Shown: piece after piece, positions 38,731 to 47,326 of the stretch | Position numbering within the stretch: the stretch's first letter is position 1 | Layout: the number at the start of each line of letters is the position of its first letter | From: Candidatus Accumulibacter proximus | GTDB taxonomy: Bacteria; Pseudomonadota; Gammaproteobacteria; Burkholderiales; Rhodocyclaceae | NCBI GenBank assembly: GCA_016709675.1 | Contig: JADJMH010000018.1 | Span: 1 to 64,000 of the forward strand | DNA length: 64,000 nt | Direction of reading: 5' to 3' | Notes under the pieces: generated by a model | Told to the model about the DNA's origin: nothing | What the model saw: the letters and a program-made list of their open reading frames with translations, nothing else | The model's database searches: none | Translations under genes and position numbers: made by a program

Positions 38731-38780
38731 CCAACCGCCGGTGCTCGACTTGTCTCAACCCATTATCTTCTGCCTTCAAC

Positions 38781-39524
38781 ATGCTGATCATTCCCGCGAT
38801 TGACCTGAAAGACGGACAGTGCGTCCGCCTCAAACAGGGGCTGATGGACCAGGTAACGGTGTTCTCCAATTCGCCCGGCGAGCAGGCTCGTCACTGGCTG
38901 GCACAAGGAGCGCGGCGCCTGCATGTGGTCGATCTCGACGGCGCTTTTGCCGGCAAGCCGAAAAACGAGCGGGCCATCAAGCAAATCGTGCAAGCCGTCG
39001 GCGACGACATTCCGGTGCAGCTCGGCGGTGGTATCCGCGATCTGGACACCATCGAACGTTGCCTGGACGACGGCGTCAGTTATGTGATCATCGGTACTGC
39101 CGCGGTCAAGAATCCCGGTTTCCTGCACGACGCCTGCGGCGCCTTTCCCGGCCACATTATCGTCGGCCTCGATGCCAGGGACGGCAAGGTAGCCGTTGAT
39201 GGCTGGTCGAAAATGACCGGCCACGACGTCATCGATCTGGCCAGAAAGTACGAGGATTACGGCGTCGAAGCCATCATCTATACCGATATCGGCCGTGACG
39301 GCATGCTCTCGGGAATCAACGTCGAGGCGACGGTGAAACTCGCCCAGGCACTGCTGATTCCGGTGATCGCCAGTGGCGGCCTGTCGAGCTTAGACGACAT
39401 CCAGCAGCTTTGCGCTGTCGAACAGGAAGGCATCAGCGCCGCCATCGCCGGCCGCGCGATCTACGACGGTTCGCTCGACTTTGCCTCGGCACAGGCCGCG
39501 GCCGACCGCGGGACAAACCCGTGA
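38781..39524 (+). CDS. hisA: ProFAR isomerase
   Basis: Phosphoribosylformimino-5-aminoimidazole carboxamide ribotide isomerase, a TIM barrel of 247 residues. It starts MLIIPAIDLKDGQCVRL, with the catalytic Asp in the first strand. The phosphate-binding loops are QLGGGIRDLDTIE and VIASGGLSSLDDI, with IYTDIGRDGMLSG holding the second catalytic Asp. It lies between hisH and hisF in the same operon. Confidence 0.96.
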   Translation: MLIIPAIDLKDGQCVRLKQGLMDQVTVFSNSPGEQARHWLAQGARRLHVVDLDGAFAGKPKNERAIKQIVQAVGDDIPVQLGGGIRDLDTIERCLDDGVSYVIIGTAAVKNPGFLHDACGAFPGHIIVGLDARDGKVAVDGWSKMTGHDVIDLARKYEDYGVEAIIYTDIGRDGMLSGINVEATVKLAQALLIPVIASGGLSSLDDIQQLCAVEQEGISAAIAGRAIYDGSLDFASAQAAADRGTNP

Positions 39525-39564
39525 TTCGCCGGGCCGACGGGCCGATCAAGCGCGGTCGCTGACC

Positions 39565-40326
39565 TTGGGCCTCGCCAAGCGTATCATCCCCTGCCTTGAC
39601 GTGACTGCGGGTCGCGTCGTCAAGGGCACCAATTTCGTTGACTTGCGTGATGCCGGTGACCCGGTCGAAATTGCTCGCCGCTACGACGAGCAGGGTGCCG
39701 ACGAGGTCACTTTTCTCGATATCACGGCCTCCTCGGACGAGCGCGATATCATCCTGCACATCGTCGAGGCCTGCGCGGCGCAGGTGTTCATCCCGCTTAC
39801 CGTTGGCGGCGGCGTTCGGTCGGTAGCCGATGTGCGCCGGCTCCTGAATGCAGGCGCCGACAAGGTCAGCATGAACACCGCGGCCGTCGAGAACCCAGAG
39901 CTCGTTGCCGAGGCATCGTCCAGGGTGGGCAACCAGTGCATTGTCGTTGCCATCGACGCGAAGCAGTCGGCACCAGGCGTGTGGCAGGTATTCACCCACG
40001 GCGGGCGCCGGAACACCGGCATCGACGCCATCGCCTGGGCACGCCGCGTACAGGCGCTGGGTGCGGGTGAAATCCTGCTCACCAGCATGGATCGCGACGG
40101 CACCCGGAACGGCTTCGATATTCCGCTGACGCGTGCAATTTCCGACGCCGTCGACATCCCGGTGATTGCCAGCGGCGGTGTCGGCAATCTCCAGCATCTG
40201 GCAGAAGGCGTTTCCGAAGGCCATGCCGACGCCGTGCTGGCGGCAAGCATTTTCCACTTTGGCGAATATTCAGTCCGTCAGGCGAAGGAGTTCCTGCGAG
40301 GACGAGGCATCGAGGTCCGCCTGTGA
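39565..40326 (+). CDS. hisF: Imidazole glycerol phosphate synthase, cyclase subunit
   Basis: TIM-barrel cyclase that, with HisH, makes IGP and AICAR. The start is TTG 39565 giving MGLAKRIIPCLDVTAGRVVKG, the conserved family N terminus with the catalytic Asp in CLDV. The in-frame region from 39481 overlaps hisA and is not family-like. Other blocks are TVGGGVRSVADVRRLL, KVSMNTAAVENP, LLTSMDRDGTRNG and VIASGGVGNLQHL. Length is 253 residues. Its stop overlaps hisI (GTGA). Confidence 0.95.
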   Translation: MGLAKRIIPCLDVTAGRVVKGTNFVDLRDAGDPVEIARRYDEQGADEVTFLDITASSDERDIILHIVEACAAQVFIPLTVGGGVRSVADVRRLLNAGADKVSMNTAAVENPELVAEASSRVGNQCIVVAIDAKQSAPGVWQVFTHGGRRNTGIDAIAWARRVQALGAGEILLTSMDRDGTRNGFDIPLTRAISDAVDIPVIASGGVGNLQHLAEGVSEGHADAVLAASIFHFGEYSVRQAKEFLRGRGIEVRL

Positions 40327-40724
40327 GAGGTCTCAACCCCGTTCAGCCATGGCTTGACGCCCTGAAATGGGACGCACAGGGTATGATTCCGGCCATTGCC
40401 CAGGATGCAACCGGCGGCGGCGTCCTGATGTTTGCCTTTATGAACCGGCAATCCCTGCAGGCGACGGTTGACGGTGGTACCGCGGTATACTGGTCGCGTT
40501 CACGTCAGCGCCTGTGGCGAAAGGGTGAACAGTCGGGTCACGTGCAACGGGCGCGCTCGATTCGCGCTGACTGTGACGGCGATGTGCTGCTGTCGATTGA
40601 CCAGGAAGGCGGCATCGCCTGCCATACCGGCCGCGAGAGCTGCTTCTTTTATCAACTGCAGGGGGACGTCTGGGTTGCGGTGGACCCGGTGCTCAAGGAC
40701 CCCAAGGATATCTACGGCAAATGA
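40323..40724 (+). CDS. hisI: Phosphoribosyl-AMP cyclohydrolase
   Basis: Zinc and magnesium dependent enzyme opening the adenine ring of PR-AMP. The 133 residues show VLMFAFMNRQSLQAT, YWSRSRQRLWRKGEQSGH and the metal-site DCDGDVLL and CHTGRESCFF. It starts at GTG 40323, overlapping the hisF stop, and ends overlapping the hisE ATG by four bases. It is separate from HisE, as is usual in betaproteobacteria. Confidence 0.95.
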   Translation: MRGLNPVQPWLDALKWDAQGMIPAIAQDATGGGVLMFAFMNRQSLQATVDGGTAVYWSRSRQRLWRKGEQSGHVQRARSIRADCDGDVLLSIDQEGGIACHTGRESCFFYQLQGDVWVAVDPVLKDPKDIYGK

Positions 40725-41041
40725 ACATGGACATGCTGCACCGGATCTCGGACACTCTCCTTGAACGCCGCAAGGCCGACCCGGAGACTTCCTACACGGC
40801 ACAGTTGATGGCCAAGGGGCCCGACGCGATCCTGAAGAAGATTGGCGAGGAGACTGCCGAGCTGATCATGGCCGGAAAGGAAGGCAACCGCCTGCATGTG
40901 GTCTGGGAATCAGCCGATGTCCTCTATCACACGATGGTCCTGCTCGCCTTCTATGGTCTGTCAATCGAGGACGTACTGCAGGAAATGCGGCGGCGCGAAG
41001 GCATCTCGGGAATCGACGAGAAGAAGTCACGGAAGAGCTGA
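40721..41041 (+). CDS. hisE: Phosphoribosyl-ATP pyrophosphatase
   Basis: MazG-fold pyrophosphohydrolase, PR-ATP to PR-AMP. The 106 residues start MNMDMLHRISDTLLERRKAD and contain the metal-binding helices KKIGEETAELIMAGKEG and VVWESADVLYHTMVLLA. ATG 40721 overlaps the hisI stop. It is the last his gene; a HIT protein begins three bases later. Confidence 0.95.
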   Translation: MNMDMLHRISDTLLERRKADPETSYTAQLMAKGPDAILKKIGEETAELIMAGKEGNRLHVVWESADVLYHTMVLLAFYGLSIEDVLQEMRRREGISGIDEKKSRKS

Positions 41042-41044
41042 AAC

Positions 41045-41395
41045 ATGGAGAACTGTCTGTTCTGCAAGATCGCAGCTGGCCTGATTCCGTCGCGCAAGAT
41101 CTATGAAGACGACGAGATACTGGCCTTCCACGATATCCACCCGGCTCGTCCGGTACACATGTTGGTCATCCCGAAGCGCCACATCACCTCCCTGGCAACT
41201 GCCACCGACGCCGATACGCCGGTTCTCGGCAGGATTCTTGCTGTTGCCAGCCGCCTCGCCACCGAGCAAGGTAGCCCGGACGGCTTCCGCTTGATCATCA
41301 ATACCGGACGCATCGGCCATCAGGAAGTACAGCACCTGCACGCTCATATCGTCGGCGGACCTGAACCGGTCGGGCCGATGCTCAAGCGAGTCTGA
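41045..41395 (+). CDS. hinT: HIT family nucleotide-binding protein (Hint-like)
   Basis: Histidine triad hydrolase of 116 residues acting on purine nucleoside phosphoramidates. It begins CLFCKIAAGLIPSRK, with EDDEILAFHDIHPARPVH and the catalytic triad HLHAHIVGG (HxHxH). It is placed three bases after hisE and before tatA, the standard his-hint-tat order of betaproteobacteria. Confidence 0.95.
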   Translation: MENCLFCKIAAGLIPSRKIYEDDEILAFHDIHPARPVHMLVIPKRHITSLATATDADTPVLGRILAVASRLATEQGSPDGFRLIINTGRIGHQEVQHLHAHIVGGPEPVGPMLKRV

Positions 41396-41470
41396 TACTG
41401 GCCGATGGTCTGCGCAGGACCGACCTCACGCCGGCCATGGCATCACGTTTCACCTTAATGGAGGCCTGAC

Positions 41471-41716
41471 ATGGGTTCTTTCAGCATCTGGCACTGGTTG
41501 ATCGTTCTGATCATCGTCCTGTTGATTTTCGGCACCAAGAAACTGCGCAACCTCGGCGCGGATCTCGGTGGCGCGGTCAAGGGCTTCAAGGACGGGATCA
41601 AGGATGCGACAACCGAAGACAAACCGGGCGAGACGACTCCTCCTTCTCAACCACCGCCGCAGGTCACTACTGGTCAGACCATCGATGGCGAGATCAGGGA
41701 GAAAACCAGGACCTAG
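41471..41716 (+). CDS. tatA: Sec-independent translocase TatA
   Basis: Pore-forming subunit of the twin-arginine translocase. The 81 residues begin MGSFSIWHWLIVLIIVLLIF, the single membrane helix. The FGTKKLRNLG hinge and an amphipathic helix (LGGAVKGFKDGIKDA) follow, then a proline-rich acidic tail. AATGGAGG provides a ribosome binding site six bases upstream. Confidence 0.95.
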   Translation: MGSFSIWHWLIVLIIVLLIFGTKKLRNLGADLGGAVKGFKDGIKDATTEDKPGETTPPSQPPPQVTTGQTIDGEIREKTRT

Positions 41717-41838
41717 GCGAGGCGCACGTGACCTGCCAGCGATCGCCAAGGCCAGGACAGGCAGTGCGCTTGCCATGGCCTTCCGGCCAACCGCCGCTCA
41801 CCGTTTGCCATCCGCTTTCGCCAAACAGGTGACCATCA

Positions 41839-42267
41839 ATGTTTGATATCGGCTTTTCCGAGATGATGCTTATCGCCGTCGTCGCACTGGTGGTGATCGG
41901 CCCCGAACGCCTGCCCAAGGTGGCGCGCACCGCCGGGCACCTGCTTGGCCGCCTGCAGCGTTACGTCAGCGACGTAAAGTCCGATATCAACCGCGAAATG
42001 CAGCTTGAAGAGCTGAGGAAACTGCAGAGCGAGATCCAGGAATCGGCGCGCAGCGTCGAGCAGAGCCTGACGACCGAGATTCAGGCAACACGACACGCCC
42101 TGGACCAGACGGCGAAAGCGGTCAGCGGCGATCTGACGACGACGCCAGCGCTCGCGCAAACACCGATGGCCACGGCACAGCCGGCTGTCGCGGCCGATAC
42201 CCTGACGACCGCAGCGAGCAATCCGGTCAGTCTGGCCGACGCCGGCAAGCCGGGAACAACTGCCTGA
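41839..42267 (+). CDS. tatB: Sec-independent translocase TatB
   Basis: Substrate-receptor subunit working with TatC. The 142 residues begin with the membrane helix MFDIGFSEMMLIAVVALVVI and GPERLPKVARTAGHLLGRLQ. A long amphipathic helix follows (about 30-80), then an Ala/Thr-rich tail of low complexity. The longer helix separates it from TatA. tatC starts eight bases after its stop. Confidence 0.94.
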   Translation: MFDIGFSEMMLIAVVALVVIGPERLPKVARTAGHLLGRLQRYVSDVKSDINREMQLEELRKLQSEIQESARSVEQSLTTEIQATRHALDQTAKAVSGDLTTTPALAQTPMATAQPAVAADTLTTAASNPVSLADAGKPGTTA

Positions 42268-42274
42268 CTTCGCG

Positions 42275-43135
42275 ATGAGCCCGCCAGAAGATTCCTTCCT
42301 GTCGCACCTGGTCGAATTGCGTGACCGTCTGATCAGGGCGCTGGTTGCGACGGGTCTCGTCTTCATCTGCCTTTTCCCCTGGGCAAAGGAACTTTATGCG
42401 CTGTTGGCGCAGCCCTTGCTGGCCACGTTGCCGCAAGGTGGGCAGATGATCGCGACCGATGTGATCGGAGTCTTTCTGGTGCCAATGAAGGTGGCGCTGA
42501 TGGTGGCCTTCCTCATTGCCCTCCCGTACGTGCTGTATCAGGTCTGGGCTTTTGTCGCACCGGGCCTTTATGCCCATGAGAAGCGCCTGGCACTGCCGCT
42601 GGTGGCGGCGAGCGTGCTGCTGTTCTTCATCGGCATGGCTTTCGCGTATTTTCTGGTCTTTCCCACCGTCTTCGGATTCATGGCCACCATCGCCCCCGAG
42701 GGGGTGGCCTGGATGACCGACATCGAGAAATACCTCTCCTTCGTGCTGACCACCTTCATCGCCTTCGGGGTAACCTTCGAGGTGCCGGTGGTGGTACTCG
42801 TTATGGTCTACGCTGGCATCGTCGATCTCGCCAAGCTCAGGGAATGGCGGCCGTATGTGATCGTCGGCGCTTTCGTCGTCGCCGCTGTGTTTACCCCGCC
42901 CGACGTGATCTCGCAGTTGATGATGGCCATTCCGCTATGCCTGCTTTTCGAGCTGGGGCTGTTCCTCGCGCGTTTCGTCGGCCGGCGATCGGCGCGACCC
43001 ACCCCGAGTGATCAGCCACTTCCGGAAACGTCGCTCACGACCACCGACTGGACGCCCATGTCGCCAGAGGAAATGGATACGGCAATCAAGGGGCTCGGCC
43101 GCCAACAGGAGTCTGACCGCAAACCTGATGTCTGA
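42275..43135 (+). CDS. tatC: Sec-independent translocase TatC
   Basis: Polytopic core of the Tat translocase, about six membrane helices in 286 residues. The N terminus EDSFLSHLVELRDRLIRAL holds the conserved cytoplasmic HLxELR motif that binds twin-arginine signals. Other blocks are ALPYVLYQVWAFVAPGLY and the FTPPDVISQL region. The last 50 residues are polar and longer than in E. coli. It ends 15 bases before the convergent amidotransferase gene. The twin-arginine Rieske protein at 11520 is a plausible client. Confidence 0.95.
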   Translation: MSPPEDSFLSHLVELRDRLIRALVATGLVFICLFPWAKELYALLAQPLLATLPQGGQMIATDVIGVFLVPMKVALMVAFLIALPYVLYQVWAFVAPGLYAHEKRLALPLVAASVLLFFIGMAFAYFLVFPTVFGFMATIAPEGVAWMTDIEKYLSFVLTTFIAFGVTFEVPVVVLVMVYAGIVDLAKLREWRPYVIVGAFVVAAVFTPPDVISQLMMAIPLCLLFELGLFLARFVGRRSARPTPSDQPLPETSLTTTDWTPMSPEEMDTAIKGLGRQQESDRKPDV

Positions 43136-43149
43136 TCTGCCGGACAACC

Positions 43150-43956
43150 TCAGGAAGACGATTTCTCCGGCCCGGCAATGGTTATCTGATGCCTGACCGG
43201 TGCGCCTTCTTCGAATAGCCACAGACTCGCGTTCGGCATCGTCGTCCAGCACTCATTGTCGGTCAACGGCACGGTGGCAATGACTGCGACGCGATCTTCG
43301 GGCGTCGTCACCGTGCTGAAATCGATGCTCAGGTCCTGATCGCGCAGATGCGCAACAGCAAAGGGCGCCTGACGAACAATGTAGCTGAGCTGGGTGGAGC
43401 AATGGGCAAACAGGCAATCGCCGTTGGACAGCAGGTAGTTGCACGCGCCGCGAACGGCGAGATCGAGGGTCAGTTCATGCAGCGCGTCGAACAGGCTCGT
43501 CTGACTCGGCGCGCAACTACCAAAGCGCTGACGCAGGTTCTGCAGCAGCCAGCAAAATGCGCGCTCGCTATCGGTCTGGCCAACAGGAGTGAAACTGCCG
43601 TCGAGTGGCGGCAGAAAATCGGTCAGGTTGCCGTTGTGGGCGAAGATCCAGTAACGTCCCCACAGTTCACGCTGAAAAGGGTGGGTATTCTCCAGTGCAA
43701 CCATCCCCTGGGTCGCCTTGCGGATGTGGGCAATGACGTTTCTTGAATGGATCGGATAGCTGCGTACCAGTTCGGCGACCGGTGAAACGCAGGACGGTTG
43801 CGGGTCGAGGAACACCCGTGTGCCGCGACCCTCGAAGAAAGCGATCCCCCAACCGTCGGCATGGACGTCAGTCGCACCGCCGCGGGCCTGAAACCCGGCA
43901 AACGAAAAGCAGATGTCGGTAGGCACGTTGCAGTTCATGGCCAGCAACTGACACAT
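43150..43956 (-). CDS. Class II glutamine amidotransferase (YafJ-like)
   Basis: Ntn-hydrolase glutaminase domain protein of 268 residues with the catalytic N-terminal cysteine at position 2 (MCQLLAMNCNVPTDI). Family blocks are HADGWGIAFFEGRGTRVF, NVIAHIRKATQG and FAHNGNLTDF. It has no attached synthetase domain, so its ammonia acceptor is unknown; related YafJ proteins are uncharacterised. It follows the DegS-like gene by 15 bases on the same strand. Confidence 0.9.
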   Translation of the reverse strand: MCQLLAMNCNVPTDICFSFAGFQARGGATDVHADGWGIAFFEGRGTRVFLDPQPSCVSPVAELVRSYPIHSRNVIAHIRKATQGMVALENTHPFQRELWGRYWIFAHNGNLTDFLPPLDGSFTPVGQTDSERAFCWLLQNLRQRFGSCAPSQTSLFDALHELTLDLAVRGACNYLLSNGDCLFAHCSTQLSYIVRQAPFAVAHLRDQDLSIDFSTVTTPEDRVAVIATVPLTDNECWTTMPNASLWLFEEGAPVRHQITIAGPEKSSS

Positions 43957-43971
43957 CCTTTACCCCGACGG

Positions 43972-45144
43972 CTAGCGCTCGCGGCGCTGCGGCGCCCGCT
44001 TGCCGATCTTGACGTTGGTCTCGAGCATGCTGTTCTGGCGGCGCAACCTGAAGGCGACCGTTTCTCCGGGTTTCTGGCCCGCAATCAGGTCGAGCATGTC
44101 CTGAGGATTCTTCACTGGCCGGCCAGCGACAGCCAGCAGGATGTCGCCCGGTTTGATCCCTCCGGCATCGGCCGGGCTACCGCGCAATACGCCTGCAATC
44201 AGCGCGCCGCCGGTGTCCGGCAGACCAAAGGACTCCGCCAGGTCGATGGTGATTTCCTGCGCCTCGACACCTATCCAGCCCCTGGTCACGCTGCCGGTCT
44301 GAATGATCTGCTCCATGACATCGCGGGCGATCGAGATCGGAATCGCAAAGCCGATCCCGAGCGACCCGCCCGAGCGGGAGTAAATGGCGGTGTTGATGCC
44401 GATCAGGTTGCCCTGGCTGTCTACCAGTGCCCCGCCAGAATTGCCCGGGTTGATCGCCGCATCGGTCTGAATGAAGTTCTCGAAGGTATTGATCCCGAGA
44501 TGCGAGCGACCCAGCGCGGAAATGATGCCCATGGTCACCGTCTGACCGACGCCAAAAGGATTGCCGATCGCCAGGGTGACATCACCCACCCCGATGTTGT
44601 CCATCTTGCCAAGGGTCATTGCCGGCAAGGTCAGCTGCTTGCCGTTCTGCTCGCTGATCTGCAACACGGCCAGGTCGGACTCGGGGTCACTGCCGACCAA
44701 TCGGGCATCGAGGTTGCGACCATCGCTGAGGGCGACTTCGATCTGGTCGGCACCTTCGACCACATGGTAGTTGGTGAGAATAAAGCCGTTCGCGCTGACG
44801 ATGACGCCCGAGCCCAGCCCGGATGTTTTTGGACCATCACCCTCGGCACTGTCGCCAAAGAAGTGGCGGAACACCGGATCGTCAAACAGCGGACTCCGGC
44901 GTGCCTTGATTTTCTGAGAGGTAAAGACATGCACGACCGAAGGGAGCGCCTTCGCCGCCGCGTCACGATAGGACGTGGCGGCGAAGACAGGAGGAGACGA
45001 CGACGCCTGCTCCTGCAGCGCGACGACACTAGTGCCGGCTGGCGACCGCCGGCCAAGCCACTCCGGCTTGAGCGTGCTGACCACGAAGAAAACGGCAAGA
45101 CTAACCGTCACCGTTTGTGCAAAAATCAGCCAGAGCCTGCGCAT
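43972..45144 (-). CDS. Periplasmic trypsin-like serine protease with one PDZ domain (DegS/DegQ-like)
   Basis: HtrA-family protease of 390 residues anchored by one N-terminal membrane segment (about 5-24). The catalytic triad is visible: H127 in LTNYHVVE, D157 in SDLAVLQ and S236 in GNSGGALV. One PDZ domain follows (about 285-375, AGVLRGSPADAGGIKPGDIL). A single PDZ and retained anchor point to a DegS-like role in envelope stress signalling, but the C terminus is not decisive. ATG 45144 is chosen because the upstream in-frame part overlaps the divergent Nif3 gene, whose start is only 23 bases away. Confidence 0.9.
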   Translation of the reverse strand: MRRLWLIFAQTVTVSLAVFFVVSTLKPEWLGRRSPAGTSVVALQEQASSSPPVFAATSYRDAAAKALPSVVHVFTSQKIKARRSPLFDDPVFRHFFGDSAEGDGPKTSGLGSGVIVSANGFILTNYHVVEGADQIEVALSDGRNLDARLVGSDPESDLAVLQISEQNGKQLTLPAMTLGKMDNIGVGDVTLAIGNPFGVGQTVTMGIISALGRSHLGINTFENFIQTDAAINPGNSGGALVDSQGNLIGINTAIYSRSGGSLGIGFAIPISIARDVMEQIIQTGSVTRGWIGVEAQEITIDLAESFGLPDTGGALIAGVLRGSPADAGGIKPGDILLAVAGRPVKNPQDMLDLIAGQKPGETVAFRLRRQNSMLETNVKIGKRAPQRRER

Positions 45145-45167
45145 GGGCAAAAAACCGGAGCCAGTGA

Positions 45168-45914
45168 ATGAAACGCGAAGAGTTGACACGCTACTTGGAC
45201 ACGCTATTGGAAGCAGGGCGCTTTCGGGATTATTGCCCAAACGGCCTGCAAGTGGAAGGACGCCAGGAGGTGCACCGCCTGGTCGCCGGCGTCACGGCCA
45301 CACAGGCCCTGCTCGATGCGGCGCTTGCACGCTCGGCCGACGCCATCCTGGTCCATCACGGCTGGTTCTGGCGGGGCGAAGATGGCCGCGTCACGGGCAT
45401 CCGCAAGGCACGCCTGCAAACCCTGCTAAGGCACGACCTCAACCTCATTGCCTACCATCTGCCACTCGATAGCCATCCGGCGTTCGGCAACAACGCGCAG
45501 CTTGCCAGGCGATTCGGCTGGGTGGCCAACGAGCGATTCGGCGAGCAGGATGTGGGCTGGCTCGGCTGCCTGGAAAGCCCGTCCAGCGCTGCGGCTGTCG
45601 CCGGGCACGTCGGCAGCGCGTTGCAGCGCACGCCGCTGCTGGTCGGTAACGGCGAACGCCGGGTCAGCCGGGTCGGATGGTGTTCGGGAGCCGCACAGGG
45701 ATTGTTCGAACAGGCCATCGCGCTCGGCGTCGATCTCTATCTCAGTGGCGAGATTTCCGAACAGACGGTGCATCTCGCGCGCGAGTCCGGTGTCGCGTAC
45801 ATTGCCGCCGGGCACCACGCCAGCGAACGCTACGGTGTGCTGGCACTGGCCGAACATCTGGCCGAACGTTTTGGCCTTGACTGTCAATTCGTCGATATCG
45901 ACAACCCTGTCTGA
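45168..45914 (+). CDS. Nif3-like dinuclear metal center protein
   Basis: Nif3/YbgI family protein of 248 residues that binds two metal ions; related bacterial proteins have been linked to GTP cyclohydrolase-like chemistry, but function is uncertain. Metal ligands lie in ILVHHGWFWRG, AYHLPLDSHP and IAAGHHASERYG. The N terminus YCPNGLQVEG is typical. The gene nearly touches the divergent protease gene and precedes a FAH-family gene by 22 bases. Confidence 0.93.
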   Translation: MKREELTRYLDTLLEAGRFRDYCPNGLQVEGRQEVHRLVAGVTATQALLDAALARSADAILVHHGWFWRGEDGRVTGIRKARLQTLLRHDLNLIAYHLPLDSHPAFGNNAQLARRFGWVANERFGEQDVGWLGCLESPSSAAAVAGHVGSALQRTPLLVGNGERRVSRVGWCSGAAQGLFEQAIALGVDLYLSGEISEQTVHLARESGVAYIAAGHHASERYGVLALAEHLAERFGLDCQFVDIDNPV

Positions 45915-45936
45915 AGCACACTACTAAGGAGCCGCA

Positions 45937-46620
45937 ATGGACTACGTCTTTCCACCACCACCGCAGGTCAGTGTCCCCATTGTCGGCAGCGATGGCTTTT
46001 TCCCGGTACGCCGCGTCTACTGCGTCGGCCGCAATTACGCCGATCATGCCGCCGAAATGGGTGCGGATACCCGCGAACCGCCTTTCTTTTTTGGCAAGCC
46101 CGCCGATGCGCTGGTGCCCGGCGGGGGCGACGTCTTCTATCCTCCCGCGACCAGCAATCTTCAGCACGAAGTCGAACTGGTGGTCGCGCTGATTGGTGGC
46201 GGCGCCAGCATATTGCCGGCCAAAGCACTCGACTGGGTCTATGGCTACGCCGTTGGCCTTGACCTGACGAGACGCGACCTCCAGCAACGCGCCAAAGACA
46301 AGGGCCACCCCTGGGACATGGGCAAGGGCTTCGATCAGAGCGCGCCAATCGGTGCGATCCATCCACTGGCTGCGGTGGGTCATCCAGAACGCGGCGCGAT
46401 CTGGCTCAAGGTCAATGGCCAGTTGCGCCAGAATGGCGATCTCGGGCAGATGTCATGGAAGGTCGCTGAAGTCATTGCTAATCTGTCGACCTACGTCGCG
46501 CTTGCGCCGGGCGACCTGATCTTCACCGGCACCCCCGCCGGCGTCTCGACCGTGGTGCGTGGCGATTTGCTCGAAGCCGCCGTGGAAGGAATCGGTGAGT
46601 TGGCGGTGAGGCTGGTCTGA
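45937..46620 (+). CDS. Fumarylacetoacetate hydrolase family protein
   Basis: FAH-superfamily enzyme of 227 residues, the short FAHD1-like type that acts on acylpyruvates or decarboxylates oxaloacetate. Metal-binding carboxylates sit in the QHEVELVVAL motif and GYAVGLDLTRRD; the helix KGHPWDMGKGFDQSAPIG is characteristic. It ends with FTGTPAGVSTVVRGD. An AAGGAG lies six bases before ATG 45937. It forms a unit with the Nif3 gene. Substrate cannot be read from sequence. Confidence 0.92.
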   Translation: MDYVFPPPPQVSVPIVGSDGFFPVRRVYCVGRNYADHAAEMGADTREPPFFFGKPADALVPGGGDVFYPPATSNLQHEVELVVALIGGGASILPAKALDWVYGYAVGLDLTRRDLQQRAKDKGHPWDMGKGFDQSAPIGAIHPLAAVGHPERGAIWLKVNGQLRQNGDLGQMSWKVAEVIANLSTYVALAPGDLIFTGTPAGVSTVVRGDLLEAAVEGIGELAVRLV

Positions 46621-46740
46621 AGATCCGGAACATCCCCCACCCTCAGCCCGCCGATCCCACCCGGAGACAGGTCCTCGCCGCTGCGCATGAGCATCGATGT
46701 CCGAGTCACTGGCGCGAATCACACTTTGAAGGAACCGGCA

Positions 46741-47280
46741 ATGAACTTCACCCGCATTTCACCACTGTCCGCCAGCCTCGTCATCAACTGTCGAAGCTGT
46801 CGGTCAGCAGTCGCGCTGACCCTCGCTTGCATTGTCGCACCAGCGCTTGCCGAGGGAATCGAACCAGCATCGAAGGGGCAAACGGTGTATGTGCCGATCT
46901 ACTCCGAGATTCGGCATGCCAACGTCGCCTCCTCGGGGAGAATCGACAGCACGCTGATGTCGGTTCTGGTCAGTGTCCGCAACACCGACCCGAAGAACGC
47001 GATCCGCATCGTCGCCGCCCCCTACTACAACACCGATGGCGGCCTGGTGCGCAATTCGGTGCCGCAGCCCAGGGTGATTCCACCCTTCGGGACCTTTGAA
47101 CTCCTCGTCGAACTGCGCGAGAACGCAGGAGGTTCCGGCGCCAACTATGCCATCAAGTGGGAAGCCGAGAAGCCCAACACATTGGTTTCGCCGCCGACAA
47201 TCGAGGCCCTCCATTCGAGATTCCAGGCCGGTTACTCCGTTGCCTTCATTTCGCGCGGCAGAGCGATATCTGAACCTTGA
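46741..47280 (+). CDS. Exported DUF3124 protein
   Basis: Predicted periplasmic protein of 179 residues. Residues 1-38 include a hydrophobic signal (SAVALTLACIVAPALA) with cleavage expected after ALA. The mature part has the DUF3124 pattern: YVPIYSEIRH, then MSVLVSVRNTDPKNAIRI, PYYNTDGGLV and GGSGANYAIKWEAE. This is a beta-sandwich-like fold of unknown role. ATG 46741 was chosen because the longer frame from 46687 has no signal at its start. It lies between a FAH-family gene and a Gx transporter gene on the same strand. Confidence 0.82.
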   Translation: MNFTRISPLSASLVINCRSCRSAVALTLACIVAPALAEGIEPASKGQTVYVPIYSEIRHANVASSGRIDSTLMSVLVSVRNTDPKNAIRIVAAPYYNTDGGLVRNSVPQPRVIPPFGTFELLVELRENAGGSGANYAIKWEAEKPNTLVSPPTIEALHSRFQAGYSVAFISRGRAISEP

Positions 47281-47326
47281 AGCTGCCGGCCAGACTCTGC
47301 GGCCCACGCTTCCGGCGATAACTCTC

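Noticed and set aside
43798..45171. A 457-codon open frame antisense to the DegS-like protease and amidotransferase
   Set aside because: Crosses two real genes on the other strand and has no family-like sequence.
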